Shown here piece after piece: positions 40,352-48,644 of a stretch of DNA of 64,000 bases. The notes beneath the pieces were generated by a model. It was not told the origin of the DNA, searched no databases, and was given only the letters and a program-made list of their open reading frames with translations. Within the stretch, counting starts at the first letter, position 1. Each line of letters begins with the position of its first letter. The DNA comes from Streptococcus oralis (GTDB lineage: Bacteria > Bacillota > Bacilli > Lactobacillales > Streptococcaceae). Position numbers and translations under genes: made by a program. The stretch covers positions 407,501 to 471,500 of the forward strand of contig NZ_CP046524.1 in the NCBI RefSeq assembly GCF_021497945.1. The letters are read 5' to 3'.

Positions 40352-40915
40352 GTGATTTTATTGATTGATAATTACGATTCTTTTACCTATAATCTAGCTC
40401 AGTATATCGGAAATTTTGCTCCTGTTGAGGTCTTAAGAAACGATGACCTTCGTCTCTATCAAGTCGCGGAAAAGGCTCAAGCCCTTGTCTTTTCCCCTGG
40501 ACCTGGTTGGCCGTCTGATGCTGGAAAGATGGAGGAAATGATTCGAGATTTTGCAGGCCGAAAACCAATTTTGGGGATTTGTCTTGGACATCAGGCTATT
40601 GCTGAGGCATTCGGTGGAAAACTCGGCTTAGCTCCCAAGGTCATGCACGGTAAACAAAGTCAGCTACAATTTGAAGCTCCATCCATTCTCTATGATGGAA
40701 TAGAGAACAAATGTTCAGTCATGCGTTACCATAGTCTTATGGTGGAGAAATTACCTGAAGATTTTGAAGTTACAGCTCGGTCGACGGATGATCAAGTCAT
40801 TATGGGAATTCAGCACAGGAACCTGCCTATCTACGGTTTCCAGTACCATCCAGAAAGTATTGGAACACCAGATGGTTTATCCACTATTCGAAATTTTATT
40901 GAGAAAGTAATTTAA
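40352..40915 (+). CDS. trpG: Anthranilate/aminodeoxychorismate synthase glutamine amidotransferase
   Basis: A 187-residue class I glutaminase. Catalytic Cys in GICLGHQAIAEAFGG (~residue 76), catalytic His and Glu in YGFQYHPESI (~166). It releases ammonia from glutamine for anthranilate synthase (TrpE) or PabB. Starts with GTG after GGGAG. No trpE lies in the window, so a PabA role is possible. Confidence 0.88.
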   Translation: MILLIDNYDSFTYNLAQYIGNFAPVEVLRNDDLRLYQVAEKAQALVFSPGPGWPSDAGKMEEMIRDFAGRKPILGICLGHQAIAEAFGGKLGLAPKVMHGKQSQLQFEAPSILYDGIENKCSVMRYHSLMVEKLPEDFEVTARSTDDQVIMGIQHRNLPIYGFQYHPESIGTPDGLSTIRNFIEKVI

Positions 40916-40966
40916 CTGGAAAATTTCACTTAATTGAAAAGCCCTCCATAAAAGAGAGCAGGATTA

Positions 40967-41626
40967 TCAGAGAATTACTAGCTTACCAAAAATAATCAAA
41001 CAAGTAGCAAGTAAGAGGAAAGGCACAAAAGGAAGTCTTTCCTTTTTCTTTTGCGAAAGAAAGGCTAAAATCCCCGTCGCAGAAGCAAACTGGATTAAGA
41101 TGAGTAGTTCTGTCGTGCTAAAGACGAGGGCACAAGAAGCTAGAAAGAGAAAATCTCCTGCTCCCATGCGGATATCGATAAAATGGGATATGATTCCGAG
41201 GGTAAGGAAGAAGAACATAACCAGATTCCAACCACAGAAAACCATGAGGATTAGGTGGAACGTCAGCCAGACCAGTAAGGGATATTCCTGATGGCGAAAG
41301 TCATAGATGCCCAAGGTTAAGCCAGCAGTGATTAGGATGACTTGACCCAAGGAAATCCAGCCCCATGACCAAGCCAGAAAAAGTAACCCCAAGCCCAATT
41401 CAAAGAGGGCATACCAGATAGGAAAACGGGCCTTGCAGTAGCGACAGCGAAAGCGACCAATTACTTGAGAGATAATCGGAATCAAATCTAAGGGACGCAA
41501 GCGAGTCTGACAGAAATCGCAGTGACTAGAAGGAAAGATAATAGACTGCTCTGGAAAACGGTCAATGACCAAACCCAAGAAAGAAGCGAGAATGCTCCCG
41601 ACAAGAAAAAAATAAATATCAATCAT
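40967..41626 (-). CDS. pilD: Type IV prepilin peptidase (competence pseudopilus)
   Basis: A 219-residue A24 aspartic peptidase with about seven helices. The cytosolic zinc motif has two CxxC pairs (CDFCQTRLRPLDLIP, CRYCKARFP), and the two catalytic Asp are in GIYDFRHQEYP and GAGDFLFL. It cuts and methylates competence pseudopilins needed for DNA uptake; the gene is called cclA/comC in related species. Alone on the minus strand. Confidence 0.9.
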   Translation of the reverse strand: MIDIYFFLVGSILASFLGLVIDRFPEQSIIFPSSHCDFCQTRLRPLDLIPIISQVIGRFRCRYCKARFPIWYALFELGLGLLFLAWSWGWISLGQVILITAGLTLGIYDFRHQEYPLLVWLTFHLILMVFCGWNLVMFFFLTLGIISHFIDIRMGAGDFLFLASCALVFSTTELLILIQFASATGILAFLSQKKKERLPFVPFLLLATCLIIFGKLVIL

Positions 41627-41695
41627 ACTTATCTATTCGTAAAAAATAGAAGAAGTAGTATAATAAAGAAACATAGATAAGATGGTGAGGAAAAT

Positions 41696-42151
41696 ATGAC
41701 AATTCGTTTTGAAGAAAATGTGAGCACAGAAAACGCTCAACTCGTATGCCAATGGTCCAACTCCCTTGGCAAATCCTTTCAAGAACAATGGATGGGAACA
41801 ATGATTCCTTTTCCCTTGACAATTCAAGTCTTACAAGATTTGGAAGGAATCTTTTCAATCTTTGATGGACAAGAGTTTGAGGGGCTTATCCAGAAAATTA
41901 GGCTAGAAGACAGGAATCTTCATATCGGGAGATTTTTTATCAATCCCCAGAAACAGGGGCAGGGCTTAGGTAGCCAGGCTTTAAGGAAATTTGTTAGTTT
42001 GGCCTTTGAAAATGAAGACATAGATACTGTCTCTCTAAATGTCTACGAGGCAAATCAAACAGCTTACAATCTTTACCAAAAAGAAGGATTTGAAATCGTT
42101 CAAATGGTTGAAACACCTATACGGAAATACATTATGAAGAAGGGGAGATAG
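41696..42151 (+). CDS. GNAT acetyltransferase
   Basis: A 151-residue GNAT protein: acetyl-CoA loop NPQKQGQGLGSQALRKFV (about residues 83-100) and the late motif NQTAYNLYQKEGFEIV. Substrate unknown. RBS GTGAGG. Confidence 0.83.
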   Translation: MTIRFEENVSTENAQLVCQWSNSLGKSFQEQWMGTMIPFPLTIQVLQDLEGIFSIFDGQEFEGLIQKIRLEDRNLHIGRFFINPQKQGQGLGSQALRKFVSLAFENEDIDTVSLNVYEANQTAYNLYQKEGFEIVQMVETPIRKYIMKKGR

Positions 42152-42230
42152 CTGATTGACTTTGTAGTAAAAACTCCTTTTTCGTTGTGAAGAAGGCTAT
42201 ACTCTTTTAAAGGTAGAAGGAATGGCTCGT

Positions 42231-43490
42231 ATGAAAAAAACAGATATTTTTAAAGACATTGTTTGGATTATGACACATGATTCATCTACAGTAAAAGATC
42301 GCAAAGGGTGCAACCCTCAGCCTTTTCTAGAAAAGATTACAGATGATATGACTGAGCAAGAATTTCTTTATCAAGTCAGGACTTATCTTGCTAGTTTTGG
42401 GATTATTGGGCATATTTCTTTCCATGATAAAAAATCAGGTCCGAAAGGTTTTCTTTTGAGGATAAGTGAGCAGGAAATGTTTGTTGAGGAAGCAAACCAA
42501 GATACAGGTCTCCGAGTGGGGGATCGAATCCTCAGTCTGGACGGGATGAGTTTGGAGCAAGTAGCTTTGCAACACCAAAATTACTTTATTAGTCTGACTC
42601 CAGAAAGACGATACCGAGAATGGGCAGATTTGCTACTGATGGCAGAGCAAGTGACCGTCTTGCGAGATGGGCAGGAGATGTCTATTGCAGTTCGTGCTAG
42701 CCAGCAAGCTCAAAAAGCTCAGATCTTTTGGAAAGAGTTGGAGTCAGATATCCTCTATATACGCTTAGATAATTTTATGGATGAAGAAGCGATTAACCGT
42801 TTATACCAAGAGTGTTTGCAGAAGATTGCTGAGACAGAAACTCTTATTATAGATGTCCGTTACAACAATGGGGGCACGGATTCTTTGTATTTTCCGCTCT
42901 TACATCTTGGCTTGGAGGAAGGGAAAGGCTATGACACTCTTGATTTACAGGATGATGGAATGGAAATTCTCTATACAGAAGGAAATGTCGACCGACGCTT
43001 AAAAGACTTTGAAACATGGCTTCAACAAGAAAATATCAGTCCTGATACGGTGAAACTGCTTGAAGATTTTCGTAATAATTTACTCCAAAATCGAGGGAAA
43101 GGCTATGTTCGGTATCAGGATGATCAAGACGTGCTTTTCCCAGGTGTTAAGGGTGGTCACTATCCAGAGCAGATTTTTGTTTTGTCAGATATTTATTGTG
43201 CATCATCAGGAGATAATTTTGTCAAGATGATGAAGAATTTTAAGAAAGTAACAGTTATCGGCCGTCCAACGCTTGGTATTTTAGACTACTCAAATTGTTG
43301 CAAGGTGGATTATGATGATTACTTTTTGATGTTCCCAACTTCTCGCTGGTTTGCTATAGATAAAGGCAAAGGGATGACGGACAAAGGTGTTCTTCCTGAT
43401 ATAGAAGTCCCTTGGACTCCTGCACATTTTAAACGAGATGTAGATCTAGATAAATGTCTGGAGTTGATTGAGATGAAGAGGAAACATTAG
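42231..43490 (+). CDS. S41-family (tail-specific) peptidase with PDZ domain
   Basis: A 419-residue protein: PDZ-like segment around 90-150 (VGDRILSLDGMSLEQV) and the S41 core with RLDNFMDEEAINRLYQ, DVRYNNGGTDSL, and the likely Ser nucleophile in YCASSGDNFVKMMK (~residue 330). There is no signal peptide, so it acts in the cytoplasm, unlike CtpA. ATG 42231 gives better spacing from AGAAGG than ATG 42222. Substrate unknown. Confidence 0.8.
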   Translation: MKKTDIFKDIVWIMTHDSSTVKDRKGCNPQPFLEKITDDMTEQEFLYQVRTYLASFGIIGHISFHDKKSGPKGFLLRISEQEMFVEEANQDTGLRVGDRILSLDGMSLEQVALQHQNYFISLTPERRYREWADLLLMAEQVTVLRDGQEMSIAVRASQQAQKAQIFWKELESDILYIRLDNFMDEEAINRLYQECLQKIAETETLIIDVRYNNGGTDSLYFPLLHLGLEEGKGYDTLDLQDDGMEILYTEGNVDRRLKDFETWLQQENISPDTVKLLEDFRNNLLQNRGKGYVRYQDDQDVLFPGVKGGHYPEQIFVLSDIYCASSGDNFVKMMKNFKKVTVIGRPTLGILDYSNCCKVDYDDYFLMFPTSRWFAIDKGKGMTDKGVLPDIEVPWTPAHFKRDVDLDKCLELIEMKRKH

Positions 43491-43502
43491 ATTGTTTAAA
43501 TA

Positions 43503-43541
43503 AAAGACTTAGTTCTGTATGAAATAGAGCTAAGTCTTTTG
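43503..43541 (+). terminator. Terminator after the S41 peptidase
   Basis: AAGACTTAG.TCT and AGA.CTAAGTCTT pair with a short loop and end in TTTT, 13 bases after the stop. Confidence 0.78.
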
Positions 43542-43629
43542 CTTTTGATCTGTTTGTAATTGAGTAAAATGATTGTATCACTGAGGGGCAAAAGAATTTT
43601 TTTACACATAAAATATATCTTGAGCATCC

Positions 43630-43848
43630 GTTGATGGAATAAAAGTAGGGAGGATACAAAAAAGCCTTGATTTCAAGGCTTTTCCTGTTGTATTTAGATG
43701 CCCCCTGCATGGATTTGTAAGAACTTTTCATATTGAAAATAAACAAAAATGTTGAAATATAGCTGATTTTAGGGAAATACTTTTAGGTGTTTTCAATGTC
43801 AGGATTTAAAAATGGGGCAAAAGTGGGGCAAAAACGAATGACTCGTAT
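43630..43848. repeat. Copy A of the tRNA-Lys 3' end / terminator repeat (att-like)
   Basis: Contains the tRNA-Lys terminator hairpin (AAGCCTTG-ATTT-CAAGGCTT, 43662-43681), then TGTTGTATTTAGATGCCCCC at 43687, which is the tRNA-Lys 3' end plus downstream DNA, then ~130 bases ending in TGGGGCAAAAGTGGGGCAAA. The same series occurs at 45340-45536. The GGGGCAAAA stretch, read in one frame as KMGQKWGKN, resembles tails of phage integrases. No gene is present in 43542-43945. Confidence 0.72.
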
Positions 43849-43945
43849 TTTGTTTGAAAACCTATAATACCTAATGATTATGCTATTCTAGATATATAGT
43901 TTTGTTATAAATAAATGTCAGTGCGAGATCAAATTGGAGGATAAA

Positions 43946-44029
43946 ATGGAAAAACAAATTAATGAAAATAAAGCCTTGGTTCCCAAAGCTTTTTTATGTT
44001 ATAAACTCATTAAAAGAACCCCCAGTTAG
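43946..44029 (+). other. 27-codon open frame with a strong ribosome site
   Basis: GGAGG lies 8 bases before an ATG that opens MEKQINENKALVPKAFLCYK and ends at TAG 44027. It overlaps the end of the convergent LtrA gene. It looks like the 5' end of a gene whose remainder was lost, or a small peptide gene; I do not recognise it. Confidence 0.3.
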
Positions 44030-45155
44030 ATTTGGAATATTTTTTATTCTGTGTCACATAAAAATAAATAAAATGAATGGCTATAGCTAGAGCTAAAATG
44101 GTTGTTATACTCACTACTATTATAGGATTAGAAGCAAAGATTAAAGAGAGAATCAAGGCAGCCAGATAGAGTGTCGCTTGGACACAGTAGTAACTTTTCG
44201 AATAGCGAAGATAGTGTTTGTTACAGGGCCCATTTACTAGGACAGCAACTTGGAAGAGGCCAAATCCGATATAAGAGAAGCTGGTTGCAAAGAGAAGATT
44301 AGCTTCAGGATTCAGAAGAAAACTCATCGAAACAGTCATCATAATAAGTCCAATGAAAATAGGATAGTGACTGTAAATTAGAAATAGTCCCTTTTGATTA
44401 GATTTTTCATCAATAGCATGGTCGAATTGACCAAAATAAAACAAGAACAGAGAAAGCATAATAATGAAATAAAGAACCGAATAAATCGAGAAATTCTCGA
44501 TTGTAAAGAAGTTAGCTAGCTCCATAATCATCTCTCCAAACGTAATAATGACAAGAAGGGAGATGCGCTCGATTAAATGGGGGAGATTTACCTGGTAATG
44601 CTTATCTTTACTAAGCAAGATAATTGGCATAATAAATGTTAGCAGAATACTAGCAAATAAGACAGAGACTCCAACGTAAATAGGAAGAAGAGCTGCTAGA
44701 TAGACTCCTAAACTTCCTAGACCTGTTATCCATAGAAAACCTTTGATACTTTCCCGTTCAACATTATCGGTTGATTTTCTAAAAAATTCAACCAAATATT
44801 GTAAAAATAAGGTAAAGGTTAATGTACCAACAGCCCAACAAAGATAATGAAAATATTGTTGCCAATCAGGTCCCATCATATTGGCTATAAAGAGTAAAAG
44901 TCCCATTTTGATAAACATGATTACCATGTTAAATAAAGAGTTCTTTCCATAGCGATTGGTATAAACGGTTTGAATCATCCATGAATCAGTGAGAACCAAA
45001 ACAGCCATGAAAAAATCAAGGAAAGAATTCCAAGTCAAAATACCGTTATGAAGATGCTCAATTAAAGTAGTTACTTTTGAAATTGCAAAAACAAAAACTA
45101 AGTCATAAAAAAGTTCTGAAAATTCTACACGTTTATGTTTAATAAGAGTTGTCAT
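44010..45155 (-). CDS. Low temperature requirement protein A (LtrA) family
   Basis: A 381-residue polytopic membrane protein of the LtrA family: N-terminal RVEFSELFYDLVFVFAISKV, middle LLVIITFGEMIMELANFF, ten or more helices. The family is named from Listeria growth in the cold; the molecular function is not known. AAAGG precedes ATG. It lies alone between two att-like repeats and could be cargo of a decayed element. Confidence 0.85.
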   Translation of the reverse strand: MTTLIKHKRVEFSELFYDLVFVFAISKVTTLIEHLHNGILTWNSFLDFFMAVLVLTDSWMIQTVYTNRYGKNSLFNMVIMFIKMGLLLFIANMMGPDWQQYFHYLCWAVGTLTFTLFLQYLVEFFRKSTDNVERESIKGFLWITGLGSLGVYLAALLPIYVGVSVLFASILLTFIMPIILLSKDKHYQVNLPHLIERISLLVIITFGEMIMELANFFTIENFSIYSVLYFIIMLSLFLFYFGQFDHAIDEKSNQKGLFLIYSHYPIFIGLIMMTVSMSFLLNPEANLLFATSFSYIGFGLFQVAVLVNGPCNKHYLRYSKSYYCVQATLYLAALILSLIFASNPIIVVSITTILALAIAIHFIYFYVTQNKKYSKSNWGFF

Positions 45156-45250
45156 CTTAAGACCTTTCTATTTTAGAAGTACAATTTATTATAACAGAAA
45201 ATGATAATGAAAGAGAAGGATATGCTTAAATAATTTCATGTGGCGCGAAT

Positions 45251-45303
45251 GAACTGCGCCACAAAAGTTAGGTTTTTTCTGTCTAACTTTTGGGGTGCAG
45301 TTC
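45251..45303. repeat. 53-bp palindrome resembling paired IS3-type ends
   Basis: GAACTGCGCCACAAAAGTTA (45251 on) is the inverted copy, with two mismatches over 21 bp, of TAACTTTTGGGGTGCAGTTC (ending 45303), around an 11-base loop. GAACTGCACCCCAAAAGTTA is the kind of end found on IS3-family (IS150-group) elements. It may be a collapsed element or a mobile palindrome. Confidence 0.5.
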
Positions 45304-45339
45304 AGAAGGGTGTTCATAAAATTATACCGTTGATATCCA

Positions 45340-45536
45340 TTAGTTGACCAAAAGTAGAACAGATACACAAAAAAGCCTTGTAAATCAAGGCTTTTTCCTG
45401 TTGTATTTAGATGCCCCCTACAGGGATTTGGAAAGGACTTTCATATTGAGAGCAATTAAAAATATTGAAATATAAGTGATTTTAGGTATTTTCAATGTCA
45501 TGATTTAAAAATGGGACAAAAGTGGGGCAAAAACCA
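45340..45536. repeat. Copy B of the tRNA-Lys 3' end / terminator repeat (att-like)
   Basis: Repeats copy A: AAAGTAG...GATACA, hairpin AAGCCTTG/CAAGGCTT (45374-45392), TGTTGTATTTAGATGCCCCC, TACAGGGATT, then ~100 bases to GACAAAAGTGGGGCAAAAA. This copy keeps GCCCCCTACAGGGAT, identical to the 3' end of the intact tRNA-Lys at 49492, whereas copy A has drifted (TGCATGGAT). Confidence 0.75.
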
Positions 45537-45567
45537 TACAGATTCTAAACTGTATGGTTCTTTTTTT
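45532..45567 (+). terminator. Terminator hairpin after att-like copy B
   Basis: AACCATACAG and CTGTATGGTT form a perfect 10-bp stem with an 8-base loop, then C and seven T. There is no plus-strand gene just before it, so it may be the end of a lost gene (for example an integrase). Confidence 0.75.
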
Positions 45568-45960
45568 ATCTAACCAAGAAAGGTTAAAACTTATTAAAAC
45601 AAATGCAATCAACTGTTGAAAACTTTTTAGTCCGTGTAATATAAAAACAAGTAAAAAGTTGAACTATAGGGAATATTGTGTCATAATAGGTAATAGATGA
45701 ATAATTAATAGATTGGAAATAATGCTTTCTTACCTTAACAAGTTGAATTGGTTATACATTTTTTCGTCGCAATTGTGTCTATCTCTCGAGTTTAGCTAGT
45801 TTTTATAAGCTCTGGTTTCTAATCAATATAACAAATTTTAGAAGTGCATAAGACAAGATGGTGACATTACTACAGTCATTTCTAGTCACCATATGTTGCT
45901 GGCACAGGCTGTTTGTAGTGTTGGCTATTTACTAGTCAGTTTAATCGGAGTGTTTAATTT
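45568..45960. other. Gene-free stretch before the 45982 gene
   Basis: About 390 bases without a convincing gene. The only structure noticed is GGTGAC/GTCACC (45859-45889), a 6-bp inverted repeat around 19 bases. A promoter for the next gene is not obvious. Confidence 0.4.
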
Positions 45961-45981
45961 TTATTGTTGAAAGGTTTTTAT

Positions 45982-47271
45982 ATGGCGAAAATTCTATCTT
46001 TAGGTCTGACAGGTAAGAAATTACTTGCTCAGGGGTTCTTGTTTGTTCTGCTAGGTCTCATCTTGATGGTCACGGGGACTTGGTTGCCAGTAAAGGTTAT
46101 TCGACTGGTTCTGTTTTTAGCTTGGATAGCAACGGTCTTAGATTTAGTATTACGTATTTTCAAAAAAAGTCAGTCAACGGACACCTTGGGAGTTGCACTG
46201 GTTAAATTGTTAGTGCTGGGATATTTGCTTGGCTCCAATCTTGCGACGGATGTGCCGATTTATATTTTGGCTCTTGTGATTGGAGTTTATCAGATTTTTC
46301 ATGCTAGTATTAACCTTGTCACCTATGTTCTCTACCGCAAAAACAAAATTCGACCTCGTTTTCGTCTCTTACTAGATGGACTCGTACTAGTTTTTCTTGG
46401 TGGGACTAGTCTTTTGTCCTCTACAGGAAATTCTGTCTTTCAACTCTTTGTATTAGGGGCTTATTTTTTCCTTTATGGTGTGTCCAATATCCGTGATGGT
46501 TTCTTGTTTGAGGAGGAAATTGGGAAAAACCATCTCAAACGTCGTGTAAGAATGAGCTTACCTATTGTCCTAGCCGCTCTCATCCCTGCAAGAACTTTAG
46601 CAAAAATTAACAAATTTATGCTGGAAAATGCTGATGAGGAAGAAGATATCCATCTTGGAATAGTGAAGTCTGGTAAGACAGCGGAGCTTGAAATTTTTGT
46701 TCATACAGCTGAGACCTCTCTGTTTTCGGCAATTGGTCATGTGGATATCTGCTATCAAGGCCGTGTTATTTCTTATGGCAACTATGATCCGTCTTCTGAG
46801 ACCTTATTTGGCATGGTAGGAGATGGTGTCTTATATTTCTGTGATCGTGACAAGTACATTGACCTATGTAAACGTGAGAGTCAAAAAACGCTTTTTGGTT
46901 ATGGGATAGATTTGACGCCTGAAATGGAAAAAGCAGTTCAGAAAAAGTTGGCTGAATTGAAACAACTGACGATTCCATGGGAGCCAAGTGCAGATAAAAT
47001 CATGACAGGTGATGGTAAGGAAGACTACACCTACGCTTATAAAATCAGACATGAGACAGATGGGGAACTTTATAAATTTATCAAATCTAAGTTTAAATCC
47101 TACTTTGTCTTATCTACAAACTGTGTGCTCTTGGCTGATACCATAGTCGGTCAGGCTGGCACCGATATCCTCTCACCCAAAGGATTTATCGCTCCAGGAA
47201 CTTACCAAGCCTACCTTAATCGAGAGTTTGAAAAACCAAATAGTATAGTCGTATCTAAACATGTTTATTAA
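45982..47271 (+). CDS. HdeD-like membrane protein with a C-terminal papain-like domain (putative)
   Basis: A 429-residue protein. Residues 1-185 hold six to seven helices in a DUF308/HdeD-like pattern (GLILMVTGTWLPVKVIR; FVLGAYFFLYGVSNIRDG). The soluble part (about 225-429) contains FSAIGHVDICYQGRVISYG, with a His early, and VLSTNCVLLADTIVG, with a Cys late. His-before-Cys order and the NC motif recall permuted NlpC/P60 or LRAT-type hydrolases. This would place a hydrolase-like domain at the membrane. The assignment is structural guesswork from motifs. ATG 45982 follows GAAAGG. It is paired with a PerM-like gene 9 bases later. Confidence 0.65.
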   Translation: MAKILSLGLTGKKLLAQGFLFVLLGLILMVTGTWLPVKVIRLVLFLAWIATVLDLVLRIFKKSQSTDTLGVALVKLLVLGYLLGSNLATDVPIYILALVIGVYQIFHASINLVTYVLYRKNKIRPRFRLLLDGLVLVFLGGTSLLSSTGNSVFQLFVLGAYFFLYGVSNIRDGFLFEEEIGKNHLKRRVRMSLPIVLAALIPARTLAKINKFMLENADEEEDIHLGIVKSGKTAELEIFVHTAETSLFSAIGHVDICYQGRVISYGNYDPSSETLFGMVGDGVLYFCDRDKYIDLCKRESQKTLFGYGIDLTPEMEKAVQKKLAELKQLTIPWEPSADKIMTGDGKEDYTYAYKIRHETDGELYKFIKSKFKSYFVLSTNCVLLADTIVGQAGTDILSPKGFIAPGTYQAYLNREFEKPNSIVVSKHVY

Positions 47272-47280
47272 AGAGAATTT

Positions 47281-48369
47281 ATGAACTTAGTAAAAAAATA
47301 CACCCCGTTAATACTTTTTATAGGGCTGGTTGCTCTTGTAATTCTGAATGCATCGAGCTTTATATCAGGAGCAATCTCTCTCTTTGATGTAATATCAACC
47401 TTGATTTATGGTGCTGTTATTGCTTTTGTGCTTAATGTTCCTATGAAAAAAATTGAACAGTACTTAGTTAAATTGAAGGTAAAGGCAGAGTTGCGTCGTC
47501 CGATTGCCATGGTACTTGTTTTCCTAGCTCTTATCTTAATCGTGATTGCTCTTTTGGTTTTGGTGCTGCCAACCCTAGCCCAGACTATTAGTCAGCTGGG
47601 AACAGTCCTTTCAACAGTCCTTACTCAACTTGGGAAATTGCTAGGCAGCTCGGAATTTGTAACCAAAGACATGTTGTCAACTATCGTATCAGGCATACAG
47701 GGACAATCTAGTTCTATTAGCCAAGCTTTGATAGGTTTTTTATCAGGTCTGACTAGTAATATCGGCAATATTTTTTCAAGTTTGATGAATGCCTTTTTGA
47801 TTATAGTCTTCACCTTTTTATTTTTATCCAGTAAGGAACATTTGGCAGCGATGACGAGTCGACTTCTAAAAGTTTTTCTTCCAGAGAAGGTGGTGATAAA
47901 GTTGACTTACATTGGACAAGTAGCACTAGAGACTTATGACCAATTTTTGATGAGTCAGCTGATTGAAGCAGTTATCATAGGAGTTATGATAGCGGTTGGT
48001 TACAGCGTGTTTGGGATACCCTATGGAGTAATGACAGGTATCTTTGCAGGAGTGCTATCGTTCATTCCTTATGTAGGGCCTATGATTGCTTGTGTTGTGG
48101 GAGCGATTTTTATCTTCACAGTGAGTCCTACTCAAGCCTTACTTTCTCTTCTTCTATATCAAGTTATACAGCTGATTGAAGGAAACCTTATTTATCCTAG
48201 AGTTGTAGGTCAGTCTATTGGTTTGCCAGCTATTTTCACGCTTGCGGCTGCTAGTATTGGAGGGAATCTTTTCGGACTACTTGGAATGATATTCTTTACC
48301 CCCGTATTTGCTGTTATCTATCGACTGGTTAAAGAATTTGTCGTTGCAAAGGAAAATCAGGTAGATTAA
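47281..48369 (+). CDS. AI-2E family (PerM-like) transporter
   Basis: A 362-residue membrane protein of the AI-2 exporter superfamily: N-terminal helix pair, the extracellular/soluble middle (Ser/Gln-rich, 100-170), and the characteristic C-terminal block FGIPYGVMTGIFAGVLSFIP and YVGPMIA, ending in GNLIYPRVVGQSIGLPAIFT. Substrate unknown; some members are sodium/proton antiporters. Likely co-transcribed with the preceding gene. Confidence 0.85.
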   Translation: MNLVKKYTPLILFIGLVALVILNASSFISGAISLFDVISTLIYGAVIAFVLNVPMKKIEQYLVKLKVKAELRRPIAMVLVFLALILIVIALLVLVLPTLAQTISQLGTVLSTVLTQLGKLLGSSEFVTKDMLSTIVSGIQGQSSSISQALIGFLSGLTSNIGNIFSSLMNAFLIIVFTFLFLSSKEHLAAMTSRLLKVFLPEKVVIKLTYIGQVALETYDQFLMSQLIEAVIIGVMIAVGYSVFGIPYGVMTGIFAGVLSFIPYVGPMIACVVGAIFIFTVSPTQALLSLLLYQVIQLIEGNLIYPRVVGQSIGLPAIFTLAAASIGGNLFGLLGMIFFTPVFAVIYRLVKEFVVAKENQVD

Positions 48370-48396
48370 GAAAAACTAAATTTAATAAGATATACT

Positions 48397-48431
48397 GAGA
48401 AGAGAGTGAGAGATTCTCTTCTCTTTTATTT
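48397..48431 (+). terminator. Terminator after the PerM-like gene
   Basis: GAGAAGAGA and TCTCTTCTC form a 9-bp stem with a 9-base loop, followed by TTTTATTTTT. It is 28 bases past the stop. Confidence 0.8.
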
Positions 48432-48464
48432 TTAAATACTTTTCTACAAAAAGCTATTAGACGT

Positions 48465-48490
48465 TAAAAAAAGCCTTGGTTTCAAGGCTT
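48465..48490 (-). terminator. Terminator of the second tRNA-Lys copy
   Basis: AAGCCTTG-GTTT-CAAGGCTT is an 8-bp stem; on the minus strand it is followed by seven T. The same hairpin follows the other tRNA-Lys and is present in both att-like repeats. Confidence 0.82.
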
Positions 48491-48509
48491 ATTTCTGTTG
48501 ATTTAGATG

Positions 48510-48582
48510 TGCCCCCTGCAGGGCTCGAACCTGCGCCCCATAGCTTAAGAGTCTACTGCTCTACCAACTGAGCTAAGGAGGC
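48510..48582 (-). tRNA. tRNA-Lys (anticodon CTT), second, slightly degenerate copy
   Basis: A 73-base cloverleaf on the minus strand: acceptor GCCTCCT pairs with AGGGGGC (one T-G), the T-arm is GCAGG-TTCGAGC-CCTGC, and the anticodon loop is CTCTTAA (CTT). The anticodon stem GTAGA/GCTAT has an A-G mismatch next to the loop, and the variable region differs from the copy at 49492-49564. It could still be charged, but it looks like a duplicate created by an integrating element. Confidence 0.82.
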
Positions 48583-48644
48583 AACAGAAAAAGCTGAGAA
48601 TGTAACTTCCCAGCTATTTTAATATGCCCAAAATGGCAGCTAGA

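Noticed and set aside
43630..45536. CRISPR array
   Set aside because: The repeats are only two long copies 1.7 kb apart with a gene between them; no short regularly spaced repeats and no cas genes anywhere in the window.
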